Below, one piece after another: positions 1 to 8,480 of a DNA stretch of 64,000 bases (position 1 is its first letter; every line of letters starts with the position of its first letter). Where the stretch lies: the NCBI RefSeq assembly GCF_000316645.1, contig NC_019684.1, positions 2,509,501 to 2,573,500 of the forward strand, written 5' to 3'. The DNA is from Nostoc sp. PCC 7524 (GTDB lineage: Bacteria; Cyanobacteriota; Cyanobacteriia; Cyanobacteriales; Nostocaceae). Both the position numbers and the translations under genes were made by a program. The notes under the pieces are model-generated. The model was not told where the DNA came from and did not search any database. It worked only from the letters and a program-made list of their open reading frames with translations.

Positions 1-459
1 ATTGCTCTAGTACATGAAAAACTTTACCGCTCTGACGATTTAGCTAATATAGATTTTGCCCAATATATTCCTGACTTAACAACTCATTTATTTGACTCTT
101 ATAACGTTAGCTCTAGCTATATTCGACTAAATATTCAAGTTGATGATGTCAGTTTAGATATTGAAACAGCTATTCCTTGCGGCTTAATTATTAATGAATT
201 AGTGTCCAATGCTTTAAAATACGCTTTCCCTAATAATCTCACAGGTGAAATTACCGTTAGATTACATCAACAAAATCAGAGTTATTTGACACTGATTGTC
301 CTAGATAATGGTGTAGGGCTACCTGAAAACTTTGATACTAAAAAAGCTAAAACATTAGGTATAACTCTGGTGCGTGGTTTAGTTCAACAACTTAAGGGAA
401 CCCTTGAGATTAAAACTCTCCCAGGAACAGAATTTAAAATTCATTTTCCCAAAAATTAG
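1..459 (+). CDS. Sensor histidine kinase, C-terminal part (5' truncated by window edge)
   Basis: The frame is open from base 1 to the TAG at 457-459, so the gene begins left of the window. The visible 152 residues start with ALVHEKLYRSDDL, typical of the dimerisation/phosphoacceptor helix end of the HisKA_2 subfamily. An HATPase domain follows with an N box (LIINELVSNALKYAFP) and a G1 box (LDNGVGLP), then GITLVRGLVQQLKG as the G2 region. These are the ATP-binding parts of a two-component kinase that would phosphorylate a response regulator. The sensor part and phosphorylated His are outside the window, so the signal is unknown. A GC-rich hairpin follows 27 bases after the stop. Family call is firm. 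Confidence 0.9.
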   Translation: MALVHEKLYRSDDLANIDFAQYIPDLTTHLFDSYNVSSSYIRLNIQVDDVSLDIETAIPCGLIINELVSNALKYAFPNNLTGEITVRLHQQNQSYLTLIVLDNGVGLPENFDTKKAKTLGITLVRGLVQQLKGTLEIKTLPGTEFKIHFPKN

Positions 460-485
460 GTATAAAAGTTAAGTTTATTCCATTT

Positions 486-504
486 CCCCCCTTTTTAAGG
501 GGGG
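486..504 (+). terminator. Hairpin after the histidine kinase gene
   Basis: Six C, a seven-base T/A-rich loop and six G form a perfect stem, followed by TAGGGGGG. It lies just downstream of the kinase stop and may end its transcript, although no clean T tract follows. Similar C6/G6 hairpins are common dispersed sequences in Nostoc-type genomes, so it could equally be a repeat. Confidence 0.4.
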
Positions 505-663
505 TAGGGGGGATCAATAAGTCTCTAAAATCACAGCCAATCACTTCTCACACAACCTCTTAGCACTTACCACTGTGCCATAGTTGATTTGCGGAGAAGC
601 AAGATTAGTGTAAAATCATGCCATTGGAAAGATGAATCATACTTAATACTTAGGTCATTCTCA

Positions 664-1101
664 ATGGTCATTAATCAGAATAAACCCTATCCCAAAAAGT
701 TAATCTTGTGTTTAGGTGTTTTGTGTGGTGCTGTGGGTACAGTGATTTCCCAGCCAGTTTATTCACAGCAGACTAATAATGTACCTTCCTTCAGAATTCT
801 CAGAGTCACTGCTACGGGAGGTACAACTTTCAAGCTTCAAGACAACTGGTTTCGCCAATCTAGTGCAATTACAGAAAATAGTAAAAAGTGTCCTGTCAGA
901 TCAGGCGACAAGTTTTTTATTGCGTCTATTAATGATAATCGCAACAGCACTACAGAGTACCGTGAAGGTAATCGGGTAGAAAAACTCAGAGATTACTATA
1001 CTGTCACGTTTGATAAAACACTGGCTTGTAATCAGCAAAATCAAACATGGTATATATTTAAAAACCATGTACAACAATTACAAGCTGTGCCGATTCGCTA
1101 G
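664..1101 (+). CDS. Secreted hypothetical protein
   Basis: A protein of 145 residues if started at the ATG at 664. The frame is open further upstream to a TTG at 589, but the ATG start gives a clear Sec signal peptide: KPYPKK, a hydrophobic run LILCLGVLCGAVGTVI, then a cleavage-like QPVYSQ. The mature part (about 110 residues) holds two cysteines (in KKCPVR and LACNQQ) and is otherwise rich in polar residues, with a terminal FKNHVQQLQAVPIR. I do not recognise the family. It is likely a small periplasmic or exported protein with one disulfide. It stands alone; the next gene is on the opposite strand. Confidence 0.65.
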   Translation: MVINQNKPYPKKLILCLGVLCGAVGTVISQPVYSQQTNNVPSFRILRVTATGGTTFKLQDNWFRQSSAITENSKKCPVRSGDKFFIASINDNRNSTTEYREGNRVEKLRDYYTVTFDKTLACNQQNQTWYIFKNHVQQLQAVPIR

Positions 1102-1134
1102 TTTTTGATTGCTCAGATTTATCTCTTAAGATTG

Positions 1135-1551
1135 TTACAGAATATCTGTTAATTTCTCTAACAATCTATCTGCTAAATCTGAGCTTTCAGTCTTGCCTAA
1201 CAGATTTTTTACAGCAGTTAACCTGTCTTGTGCGGGAGTAATTCTCCACATTTCTTCTAAGTTTACTGCTACATCAAAAAGTGAGCGATCGCCTAAATAT
1301 TGGCGTAACCTGATGGCGACAGCATCATCACTGACTAAAAACTCTTTAATCTTGTCTAATACCACATTACAGAAGAGTTCATCATGTCCCCAAGTTTCTA
1401 GCCAGTCGCTATCCACATCTTCTATATAAACATGGATGAAATTTACACCATACCTCAACCAGTCTTGCTGCATTTGTCTGGCTGTTGCTAAAGCTTCAGT
1501 AAATGTTTCCATCTGATTGTTGTAGCTATTGGTTGGTTTGTTGTTAGCCAT
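1135..1551 (-). CDS. Hypothetical acidic helical protein
   Basis: A 138-residue soluble protein without signal peptide or membrane segment. It is acidic and mostly helical by composition, with motifs such as RQMQQDWLRYGVNF, YIEDVDSDWLETW and a leucine-rich tail LADRLLEKLTDIL. The length and sane codon usage support a real gene. I do not recognise the family and assign no function. It is followed on the same strand by nothing until the kinase tail; upstream lies another minus-strand hypothetical gene 62 bases away, so the two may be co-transcribed. Confidence 0.6.
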   Translation of the reverse strand: MANNKPTNSYNNQMETFTEALATARQMQQDWLRYGVNFIHVYIEDVDSDWLETWGHDELFCNVVLDKIKEFLVSDDAVAIRLRQYLGDRSLFDVAVNLEEMWRITPAQDRLTAVKNLLGKTESSDLADRLLEKLTDIL

Positions 1552-1613
1552 ATCAAGCCGTGATGGGCAAATAAATTATGTAAGTCAAGACAAAAATGCA
1601 AATTTTTAGATCA

Positions 1614-2306
1614 TTAAGAGAATTTCAAATACTTGCCCCCAGCCAGATAATCACTGTTATAAAGTGCTATGGTTACTAACTGGTTAATAAAATTATCACC
1701 TTGGGGATTGTAACTTAAGAATAATCCTCTTTCTATATCCCAAGAACGTAGCGTATTTTCCCATGCTTGGTACTTTTGGTTATTGAGTTCTTCACTAACA
1801 CTGGTCAATTGAATGCAGAGTGGTTGCCCGTGATGATTACTTACAATTAAATCTGTTGCCATAGAAAGATCTGCAATATAACGCTGCCAAAAACTTCCAT
1901 CTCGACTGGCAATATTCTGCGCTATAGCTTTAATGATATCATCATCTCCTTGATTAAACTCACCTGCCATTAATTTTTGTTTCCAAATATAAAACTTGGA
2001 ATCACTGGCGTTAATCCACCTAGGGAAAAGATCACCGTACCAGTATCTTTCGTTAGGGGTCATTTGGGCAAACTTGGCTGTTTGCGCTTCTATCGATGGT
2101 AGTGATTTAATCATCAGCCAAATTGTAGAATCAGTAATTACCTCCAACAGAAACGCCAGGACAAATGGTTTGGCAGTCAGCGAACCAGGCTTGATATTTT
2201 TTACCCAACGATTAATCTCATCTAATTTTTTGGCTAAATTAGGATCTATCGAGGCGGCTTGCTCGATGAGTAATTTTAATTTTTCCTTAATATCTTGTGC
2301 TTGCAA
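1614..2306 (-). CDS. Hypothetical protein
   Basis: A 230-residue soluble protein. The only start fitting the open frame is a TTG at 2306 next to a HIP1 octamer; a GGAAG stretch lies about 15 bases upstream. The N-terminal 60 residues are helical and charged (KEKLKLLIEQAASIDPNLAKKLDEI). A tryptophan-rich middle part (RYWYGDLFPRWINASDSKFYIWKQKL) follows. The last 90 residues contain SFWQRYIADLSMATDLIVSN and CIQLTSVSEEL, which could be a restriction-fold-like alpha/beta core, but no catalytic motif is convincing. Family unknown. Possibly in one transcript with the minus-strand gene downstream. Confidence 0.6.
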   Translation of the reverse strand: MQAQDIKEKLKLLIEQAASIDPNLAKKLDEINRWVKNIKPGSLTAKPFVLAFLLEVITDSTIWLMIKSLPSIEAQTAKFAQMTPNERYWYGDLFPRWINASDSKFYIWKQKLMAGEFNQGDDDIIKAIAQNIASRDGSFWQRYIADLSMATDLIVSNHHGQPLCIQLTSVSEELNNQKYQAWENTLRSWDIERGLFLSYNPQGDNFINQLVTIALYNSDYLAGGKYLKFS

Positions 2307-2784
2307 GCGATCGCCTACTTCCTAATAACTAGAGCTTTTGATCAAAAATATCAATATCTCAGTGCTGAATATCTTTCATCAAGTAAAAAGTTAATTATGA
2401 TTTTATATTTCATGAATACATGAGCATTGGGTAATTTTCAGCATTGATATCAGAGATTTTACCTGGGATTAACAACGGTAGATTCAGAACCTCTAAGGAT
2501 TTATCATACCCTCTAAAGCTCAGTATAGCCAAAATCGCCATGAATTGATATGCGGTAAGCCATCCGCTATAAATGCAAGAAACATTCTCTTTCTCTCTTC
2601 ACTGTCACCTGTCATCTGTCACCTGTCACCTGTCACCTGTCACCTGTCACCTGTCACCTGTTACCAAGTCCCATAACTTATCCATTGTTTCCTCTTCTAG
2701 CCTACTTAACGAAAATCAAAGCACTGGTGGGTAACTTTGGGTACAGAATAGTTTTCAGTCACAACATCTTTACACACGAAAGTT
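2307..2784. other. Intergenic region upstream of acs
   Basis: 478 bases between the divergent hypothetical gene and acs. It holds the CACCTGT heptamer array listed separately and AT-rich sequence on both sides. No open frame or RNA gene was seen. The acs promoter should lie between the array and 2785, but no clear -35/-10 pair stands out. Confidence 0.6.
2603..2665. repeat. Heptameric short tandem repeat (TGTCACC, nine units)
   Basis: Nine head-to-tail copies of TGTCACC, the second reading TGTCATC and the last TGTTACC. Such degenerate heptamer arrays are the short tandemly repeated repetitive sequences described in heterocystous cyanobacteria. A shorter array of the same unit recurs at about 44757-44777. 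Copy number is likely to vary between strains. Confidence 0.9.
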
Positions 2785-4755
2785 ATGTCTGAGTCAACCA
2801 TAGAATCTATCCTACAAGAGAAGCGTTTATTCCATCCCCCAGGAGAATTCTCACAGCAAGCCCATATTAAAAGCCTAGAAGATTACCACCATCTCTACGA
2901 TCAAGCCAAAGCTGATCCGCAGCAATTTTGGGCGCAATTAGCAGAAACTCAGTTGCATTGGTTCCAAAAATGGGACACAGTGCTAGATTGGCAACCACCT
3001 TTTGTGAAGTGGTTTGTTGGCGGTAAGATTAACATTTCTTACAACTGTCTTGACAGACATCTGACTACTTGGCGCAAAAATAAAGCCGCATTGATTTGGG
3101 AAGGGGAACCAGGGGATTCTCGGACTCTCACCTATGCCCAACTGCATCGGGAAGTGTGTCAATTTGCCAATGTCCTCAAGCAATTGGGAGTAAAAAAAGG
3201 CGATCGCGTCGGTATTTATATGCCCATGATTCCCGAAGCGGCGATCGCCATGTTAGCCTGTGCCAGAATTGGCGCACCCCACAGCGTTGTCTTTGGTGGT
3301 TTTAGTGCGGAAGCACTGCGCGACCGCTTAAATGATGCCGAAGCAAAATTAGTGATTACAGCTGATGGAGGTTGGCGCAAAGATGCCATTGTACCTCTCA
3401 AGGAACAAGTAGATAAAGCGATCGCTGATGGTCTTGTCCCTAGTGTTAAAGATGTACTTGTAGTACAACGAACTGGGCAGAAAACCCACATGGAACCAGG
3501 ACGTGACCATTGGTGGCATGATTTACAAAAAGGCGTATCGGCTAACTGTCCCGCCGAGCCGATGGACAGTGAAGATATGCTGTTCATTCTCTATACTTCT
3601 GGCAGTACAGGGAAACCCAAGGGCGTTGTCCATAGCACTGGCGGTTACAACTTATACACCCACATGACCACCAAATGGATTTTCGACTTGCAAGACACAG
3701 ATGTTTATTGGTGTACTGCTGATGTCGGTTGGATTACTGGACATAGTTATATTGTTTACGGTCCCCTTTCCAATGGCGCAACTACATTAATGTATGAAGG
3801 TGCGCCCCGTGCTTCCAATCCCGGTTGTTTTTGGGATGTCATCGAAAAATACGGTGTTACAATTTTCTACACCGCACCAACAGCAATTCGGGCATTTATC
3901 AAAATGGGTGAACACCATCCCAAAGCCCGCAATATGTCTTCCCTGCGCTTACTGGGAACCGTCGGCGAACCGATTAACCCCGAAGCTTGGATGTGGTATT
4001 ACAAAGTGATTGGTGGTGAACGCTGTCCCATCGTTGATACTTGGTGGCAAACGGAAACCGGCGGGATCATGATTACACCCTTACCAGGGGCAATTCCCAC
4101 CAAACCAGGTTCAGCAACTCTCCCCTTCCCTGGGATTCTGGCCGATGTGGTGGATTTAGATGGTAACTCTGTCGGTAATAACGAAGGCGGTTACTTAGCA
4201 GTACGCCACCCCTGGCCGGGAATGATGCGGACTGTCTACGGTGATCCGGAACGCTTCCGCCGCACCTACTGGGAACACATACCCCCCAAAGATGGCAAGT
4301 ATACTTACTTTGCTGGGGATGGTGCGAGAAAAGATGAAGACGGCTATTTCTGGGTCATGGGGCGCGTAGATGATGTACTGAATGTTTCAGGACATCGCCT
4401 CGGCACGATGGAAATTGAATCAGCCTTAGTTTCTCACCCAGCAGTAGCAGAGGCGGCGGTAGTCGGTAAGCCTGATGAACTCAAAGGCGAGGACGTGGTA
4501 GCATTTGTGACTTTAGAAGGCACTTATCAACCGAGTGACGATTTGAGCAAAGAACTGAAAAAACACGTAGTTGCAGAAATTGGTGCGATCGCCCGTCCCG
4601 GTGAAATTCGCTTTACTGACGCACTACCCAAAACGCGATCGGGTAAAATCATGCGGCGATTACTGCGAAATCTCGCCGCCGGACAAGAGGTTTCTGGTGA
4701 TACTTCCACTTTAGAAGATAGAAGTGTCTTAGATAAGTTACGGGAAGGAGCTTAA
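2785..4755 (+). CDS. acs: Acetyl-CoA synthetase (AMP-forming)
   Basis: A full-length 656-residue acetate:CoA ligase that turns acetate, ATP and CoA into acetyl-CoA, AMP and PPi in the cytoplasm. The ANL-superfamily P loop [11 protein letters not shown] is near residue 270, WWQTETGG near 425, and the hinge/C-terminal domain motif [16 protein letters not shown] near 530. The C-terminal [11 protein letters not shown] carries the catalytic lysine that in bacterial Acs is controlled by reversible acetylation. The N-terminal acetyl-CoA synthetase domain (residues about 20-80) is present, so this is Acs and not a general acyl-CoA ligase. It appears monocistronic, followed by a small nuclease-fold gene pair on the same strand 141 bases away. 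Confidence 0.97.
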   Translation: MSESTIESILQEKRLFHPPGEFSQQAHIKSLEDYHHLYDQAKADPQQFWAQLAETQLHWFQKWDTVLDWQPPFVKWFVGGKINISYNCLDRHLTTWRKNKAALIWEGEPGDSRTLTYAQLHREVCQFANVLKQLGVKKGDRVGIYMPMIPEAAIAMLACARIGAPHSVVFGGFSAEALRDRLNDAEAKLVITADGGWRKDAIVPLKEQVDKAIADGLVPSVKDVLVVQRTGQKTHMEPGRDHWWHDLQKGVSANCPAEPMDSEDMLFILYTSGSTGKPKGVVHSTGGYNLYTHMTTKWIFDLQDTDVYWCTADVGWITGHSYIVYGPLSNGATTLMYEGAPRASNPGCFWDVIEKYGVTIFYTAPTAIRAFIKMGEHHPKARNMSSLRLLGTVGEPINPEAWMWYYKVIGGERCPIVDTWWQTETGGIMITPLPGAIPTKPGSATLPFPGILADVVDLDGNSVGNNEGGYLAVRHPWPGMMRTVYGDPERFRRTYWEHIPPKDGKYTYFAGDGARKDEDGYFWVMGRVDDVLNVSGHRLGTMEIESALVSHPAVAEAAVVGKPDELKGEDVVAFVTLEGTYQPSDDLSKELKKHVVAEIGAIARPGEIRFTDALPKTRSGKIMRRLLRNLAAGQEVSGDTSTLEDRSVLDKLREGA

Positions 4756-4896
4756 ATCATTCCAGATTTACAGTACAAAATTTCTCAAATGTGGAATCTG
4801 TTAGTCACAAAGTAAAATATAGCACTGTTTAATGATGTGGGGTGGGCAGAAAAGCCTACCCTTTATTGTGCTAGCAAAATTAAAATAGGTATATAC

Positions 4897-5382
4897 ATGA
4901 GGGATGCACTAGGACAAAGAGGGGAAGCAATCTTCACAGTATTAATGACAGAGTTTCACTCTCATGCTGGCCCTATTTTTAAACCGCAGTTTTTAGGAGA
5001 TAAATGGCAGTATGTTGATTTTATTGTAGAGTTGGTAGGATGTAGTCAATCTGTTCCTTACTTCTTCGTACAAGTGAAAACAACAAGAGCAGGCTATACC
5101 AAAAAACTTAATCGCCTCAAGGTTAAAGTCAAAAAAGAAAGCGTAATTGGTTTAGCGTTGTATCCTGCACCCACTTATATAGTAGGGATTGATGAAGTTC
5201 AAGAGAAAGGTTACATAGTTTCTGCAAATGGCGAAATTATTGCTTCTCTATCAAGCCTCTCCACAGAGTTTCCAATTAATAAGCAGAATAGAGAAATTTT
5301 ATGGCAAGAAGTTAATGATTTCTGGAGTAGATATGATAGCACTCTGTTAGCCTCAAGATTTACTGATCAAGACTGGAGATAA
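4897..5382 (+). CDS. DUF4365-like protein, PD-(D/E)XK nuclease-fold (first of a pair)
   Basis: Taken from the ATG at 4897 (161 residues); the frame extends upstream to 4837, but the conserved-looking N terminus is MRDALGQRGEAIF. The core reads YVDFIVELVG then YFFVQVKTT, giving Asp41 followed by Gln59-x-Lys61. This is the D...QxK variant of the PD-(D/E)XK nuclease signature seen in DUF4365-type proteins. Replacement of the usual Glu by Gln is known in some active members, so activity cannot be decided from the sequence. It ends 4 bases before the next gene, which has a related layout. No known partner helicase or methylase lies nearby. Confidence 0.6.
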   Translation: MRDALGQRGEAIFTVLMTEFHSHAGPIFKPQFLGDKWQYVDFIVELVGCSQSVPYFFVQVKTTRAGYTKKLNRLKVKVKKESVIGLALYPAPTYIVGIDEVQEKGYIVSANGEIIASLSSLSTEFPINKQNREILWQEVNDFWSRYDSTLLASRFTDQDWR

Positions 5383-5386
5383 TATC

Positions 5387-5869
5387 ATGAAAACTAAAAC
5401 ACCTTGGTATATTGGTCAACGAGCCGAATCTCTTGCAATAGTTTACTTAACTCGTCGAGATGATTTAAAAGCCTCTAAGCAAACAGCAGGGCAAGGATTA
5501 GATTTTTTAGTAACAATTACCAAAGATGGTATTAATAGTGGTAGGCTTTTTGGCGTAGAAGTAAAAGCAACAGTTTCTAACTCTGAATTAATTGCACATG
5601 ATGAGACATGGAGCCTTAAAAATCATAGTTATCTTAAGATCAGATCTCTCATTGATTTACCATTTCCAGTTTGCTTATTTTTCTTTACTTTAGACAATGA
5701 CCAAGGATACTACAAATGGGTTTTAGAACCTATTTTTCAAGCAGAAAATCATGATAATTTGCGTTTAAATATAGATAATAAATTCAAAAAACTTAATGAT
5801 CAAGAAATAGCTAATATTGTTGCCAGTGTCAATTATTGGTATGACAATAAGCATAAATTAATGTCTTGA
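5387..5869 (+). CDS. DUF4365-like protein, PD-(D/E)XK nuclease-fold (second of a pair)
   Basis: A 160-residue protein whose start lies 4 bases after the upstream stop; its ribosome site (GGAGAT) sits in the last codons of that gene, so translation is likely coupled. The N terminus WYIGQRAESLAIVYLTRRDDL matches the GQRGE opening of its neighbour. The catalytic-looking core is GLDFLVTI followed by LFGVEVKAT, giving Asp39 and Glu58-x-Lys60, the standard PD-(D/E)XK pattern. The two proteins are diverged paralogues with Q-x-K and E-x-K centres and may form a heterodimer. Function unknown; a role in DNA cleavage, repair or defence is only inference. Confidence 0.6.
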   Translation: MKTKTPWYIGQRAESLAIVYLTRRDDLKASKQTAGQGLDFLVTITKDGINSGRLFGVEVKATVSNSELIAHDETWSLKNHSYLKIRSLIDLPFPVCLFFFTLDNDQGYYKWVLEPIFQAENHDNLRLNIDNKFKKLNDQEIANIVASVNYWYDNKHKLMS

Positions 5870-5961
5870 TTCAGGCAATTACCAAAATCACTCATCTTTT
5901 GATGTAGGTTTATTTGTGCGTATACTACCAAACTCGTTGTATGATGGGGATCAGAGCATGA

Positions 5962-6681
5962 TTGAGGGATTGGGCGGTGCAACAAAACAGGCAAGTAACA
6001 TCATTGTTTGTTCAACCTCTGAGCTATTTATCGTTGAGTATCATCGCTGTAATTGGGGTATTCCCCATCACTGCACAAGCACAGGAACAACCAGCACACA
6101 AGTTAGCCTGTGAAGAAGTTTTAAATAATCGACAGCAACAATCGCAACAGAAACAAGTCCAAAAACTGGCACAATTTACCGATTCATCCCAAGAGCGATC
6201 GCAACTGATTCAACAAGCAAATGAGTTATACAATCGGCGCGACTTCAAAAGCGCAGCAGAAAGTTTATGCCAGTTAATTAAAAAATATCCCAGAGACGCT
6301 TTTGGACACTTTCAGTTAGGTAATGTATTTTTTCGTCGCCAACAACCGGAAGTAGCAATTAGCTCCTACCAAGAAGCAATCCGTCTTAACTCTCAATATG
6401 CCTTAGCTTATAATGGGATTGGTGTAGTTTATGCTAGTCAAACTCGCTGGCAAGATGCCATTGAGGTATATGAAAAAGCTCTGCAAATTAATCCCAATTA
6501 TGGCGATGCGTTGATTAATTTTGGTCAAGCATTATGGCAAGTAAATAGAAAAGATGAAGCTAGAGCTTCTTTAGAAAAAGCTTTAAATATCTTCAAATCA
6601 CAAAAGAGAAACGAGAAAGTTTACCAAGTTGAACAAATTTTACAACAGATAAAAACATTAGATAACCCTAACATTTCTTAG
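5962..6681 (+). CDS. TPR-repeat protein with N-terminal signal/anchor
   Basis: About 239 residues from a TTG at 5962 (a GTG at 5977 is equally possible; no ATG fits). A hydrophobic stretch SYLSLSIIAVIGVFPI ending in AQAQ near residue 40 looks like a signal peptide, so the protein is probably periplasmic. A Gln-rich linker follows. Three to four tetratricopeptide repeats run from about residue 80 to 210 (for example DAFGHFQLGNVFFRRQQPEV and AIEVYEKALQINPNYGDAL). TPRs mediate protein contacts; the partner is unknown. The stop codon abuts a 65-bp dispersed hairpin element and the gene is convergent with hisA. Confidence 0.8.
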   Translation: MRDWAVQQNRQVTSLFVQPLSYLSLSIIAVIGVFPITAQAQEQPAHKLACEEVLNNRQQQSQQKQVQKLAQFTDSSQERSQLIQQANELYNRRDFKSAAESLCQLIKKYPRDAFGHFQLGNVFFRRQQPEVAISSYQEAIRLNSQYALAYNGIGVVYASQTRWQDAIEVYEKALQINPNYGDALINFGQALWQVNRKDEARASLEKALNIFKSQKRNEKVYQVEQILQQIKTLDNPNIS

Positions 6682-6684
6682 TTA

Positions 6685-6749
6685 GTAGGGTGCGTCAGTC
6701 ACGGAAGTTGTGAACATGGTAAGGAATATTTTGTACTGACGCACCCTTG
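6685..6749. repeat. 65-bp dispersed inverted-repeat element, copy A
   Basis: The left arm GTAGGGTGCGTCAGT (preceded by GTTA) and right arm ACTGACGCACCCT can pair as a long hairpin. The element fills most of the 80-base gap between the convergent TPR gene and hisA, so it may serve both as a bidirectional terminator and as a mobile repeat. Two other copies of exactly 65 bases are at 26963-27027 and 63002-63066. Confidence 0.75.
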
Positions 6750-6761
6750 TATATTGACAGT

Positions 6762-7535
6762 TTATGCCAAAGAAGAAAACCCTAAATTAGGGGGAATATC
6801 TTGAATGCGTCCTTGCCCGATCGCCTGTAATGCTTCTCTTAAGCTAATATCACCAGTATATAAAGCACGTCCCACAATCACACCTGTAACACCCTGCGGT
6901 TCTAACGCCAACAGACTCAGCAAATCGGTGACAGAACTCACACCACCGGAAGCAATCACGGGTATAGAAATTGCGCCAGCAAGTTCTCGCAAAGCTTCTA
7001 AATTCGGGCCAGAGAGAGTACCATCACGGTGAATATCAGTATAAATAATAGCGGCTGCACCAAGTTCTTGCATTTGTACAGCTAGTTGGGTAGCTAAAAC
7101 TTCCGAAGTTTCCAACCAACCGCGAGTGGCTACCAATCCATTACGCGCATCTATACCGATAATAATTTGTTCGGGAAATTGTTGGCAGAGTTCTTGGACT
7201 AACTGGGGTTGTTCCACAGCGACAGTACCGAGAATCGCCCAGCGTACACCCAAATTAAACACCTGTTCTACACTGGCTTGATCCCGTAGCCCTCCACCGA
7301 TTTCAATCGGTACAGAAATAGCTTCAGCGATTGCTGCAATTGCCCCTAAGTTTACTACTTTACCCGCTTTTGCCCCATCTAAATCGACGATGTGCAATCT
7401 CGTTGCACCTTGATCCACCCACTGTTTAGCAACATCAACCGGATTTTCGCTAAAAACTTGTGAGCGATCGTAGTCTCCTTGATACAGTCGCACACAGCGA
7501 CCATCCAGTAAATCAATCGCTGGAATTACATCCAT
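6762..7535 (-). CDS. hisA: Phosphoribosylformimino-5-aminoimidazole carboxamide ribotide isomerase
   Basis: A 257-residue (beta/alpha)8-barrel enzyme of histidine biosynthesis that converts ProFAR to PRFAR. The N terminus [20 protein letters not shown] holds the first catalytic Asp, and [15 protein letters not shown] in the second half holds the other. Two phosphate-binding strands, EIGGGLRD and VIASGGVSS, match the usual positions in HisA. Length is normal for the family. It stands alone here rather than in a his operon, as is usual in cyanobacteria. The promoter should lie between 7536 and the next minus-strand gene pair. Confidence 0.97.
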   Translation of the reverse strand: MDVIPAIDLLDGRCVRLYQGDYDRSQVFSENPVDVAKQWVDQGATRLHIVDLDGAKAGKVVNLGAIAAIAEAISVPIEIGGGLRDQASVEQVFNLGVRWAILGTVAVEQPQLVQELCQQFPEQIIIGIDARNGLVATRGWLETSEVLATQLAVQMQELGAAAIIYTDIHRDGTLSGPNLEALRELAGAISIPVIASGGVSSVTDLLSLLALEPQGVTGVIVGRALYTGDISLREALQAIGQGRIQDIPPNLGFSSLA

Positions 7536-7600
7536 AGAAATTTCCCCTGTTTAATTAAGTAGTGCCGAGTCAAAATCCCAATCCCCAGTCCCCAGTCCCC

Positions 7601-7903
7601 TTACACCTGCTTTCTACCTTCCTTTAACTGCCTGACAGCTTGAGCAAAACCCACAACAATTAAAATATTGGAAAGAGTCAAGAAAACTTCCGCGCCACCG
7701 TGTAGCCAATCTACATTAGCTAAGGCTTCCCCATAATGGACTTTGGCATAAATTCCTGCCGGAATTGTCACCGCCACAAAAACCAAAGTGCCGTAAAATC
7801 CATACAGTGCTAAACGGGGCATTTGTTGACTGCGGCTGATAAACCACAAGAAACCCAAATAAGGAAACAGTGATACAGCAAATAGGGTGTCTTTAGATAT
7901 CAT
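7601..7903 (-). CDS. DUF3593 small membrane protein
   Basis: A 100-residue protein with three hydrophobic segments (LFAVSLFPYLGFLWFI, LYGFYGTLVFVAVTIPAGI and VFLTLSNILIVVGFAQAV). It fits DUF3593, a family shared by cyanobacteria and chloroplast-bearing eukaryotes and of unknown role. Its ATG overlaps the stop of the upstream DUF2499 gene by four bases (ATGA), so the two are translated from one message. In plants the two domains are reported in similar plastid proteins, which makes a joint thylakoid or envelope role plausible. No catalytic motif is visible. Confidence 0.75.
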   Translation of the reverse strand: MISKDTLFAVSLFPYLGFLWFISRSQQMPRLALYGFYGTLVFVAVTIPAGIYAKVHYGEALANVDWLHGGAEVFLTLSNILIVVGFAQAVRQLKEGRKQV

Positions 7904-8247
7904 CGCTCTGATTTAATAGATTTTGCCTCAAAAGAATTCTCTGCTATTTCGGTACTGCGGGAAGAACGCCAAATCAACACCGCCGCAGCCCAAAGGGTAA
8001 AATTACCAACTACAGTCATGGTAGCTTGCAGTGTTACCAACCATTCTAAAGATTCGGCATTGTCGAAATAATGCCAAGTACAAGCACACATAGCACTCAC
8101 CAAAGCTGGTAACATCGCCAGGGACAATCCCCACCAACTGCGATTCCCAGTGAGTTCACCGTAAGTCCAGATTAACCAAATCGCGGCAATCCACTCAATA
8201 ACGCTAGAAACATGAATAATCCAAGTAGGAATTGAAAGGGCGTGCAT
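7900..8247 (-). CDS. DUF2499 membrane protein (Ycf49-like)
   Basis: A 115-residue protein starting MHALSIPTWIIHVSSVIEW, the hallmark of DUF2499/Ycf49-like proteins of cyanobacteria and plastids. It has three hydrophobic segments (IEWIAAIWLIWTY, LSLAMLPALVSAMCACTW and VTLQATMTVVGNFTLWAAAV). The centre holds the conserved-looking stretch ACTWHYFDNAESLEW. It is the first gene of a two-gene operon with DUF3593, overlapping it by four bases. Function is not known; the organellar distribution suggests a photosynthesis-related membrane role, by inference only. Confidence 0.8.
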   Translation of the reverse strand: MHALSIPTWIIHVSSVIEWIAAIWLIWTYGELTGNRSWWGLSLAMLPALVSAMCACTWHYFDNAESLEWLVTLQATMTVVGNFTLWAAAVLIWRSSRSTEIAENSFEAKSIKSER

Positions 8248-8480
8248 AGAAATTCAAAATTCAAAATAGTCTACGACAAGGCTTGCGCCTACAAAATTCA
8301 AAATTCAAGAGTCATTAGTGACTCTTCCTTGTCTTCCTTGCCTCCCTCATTTCCCCAGACTCATCTTCATCTTCCCACAGGTCAATTCAACTTTTTGTAG
8401 CAAGATGGCTGACATCTGGTGAACTACTGAGAAAAACTTGATAACCTTAAATCCAACATCCAAAATTTGCAATGGGAACG

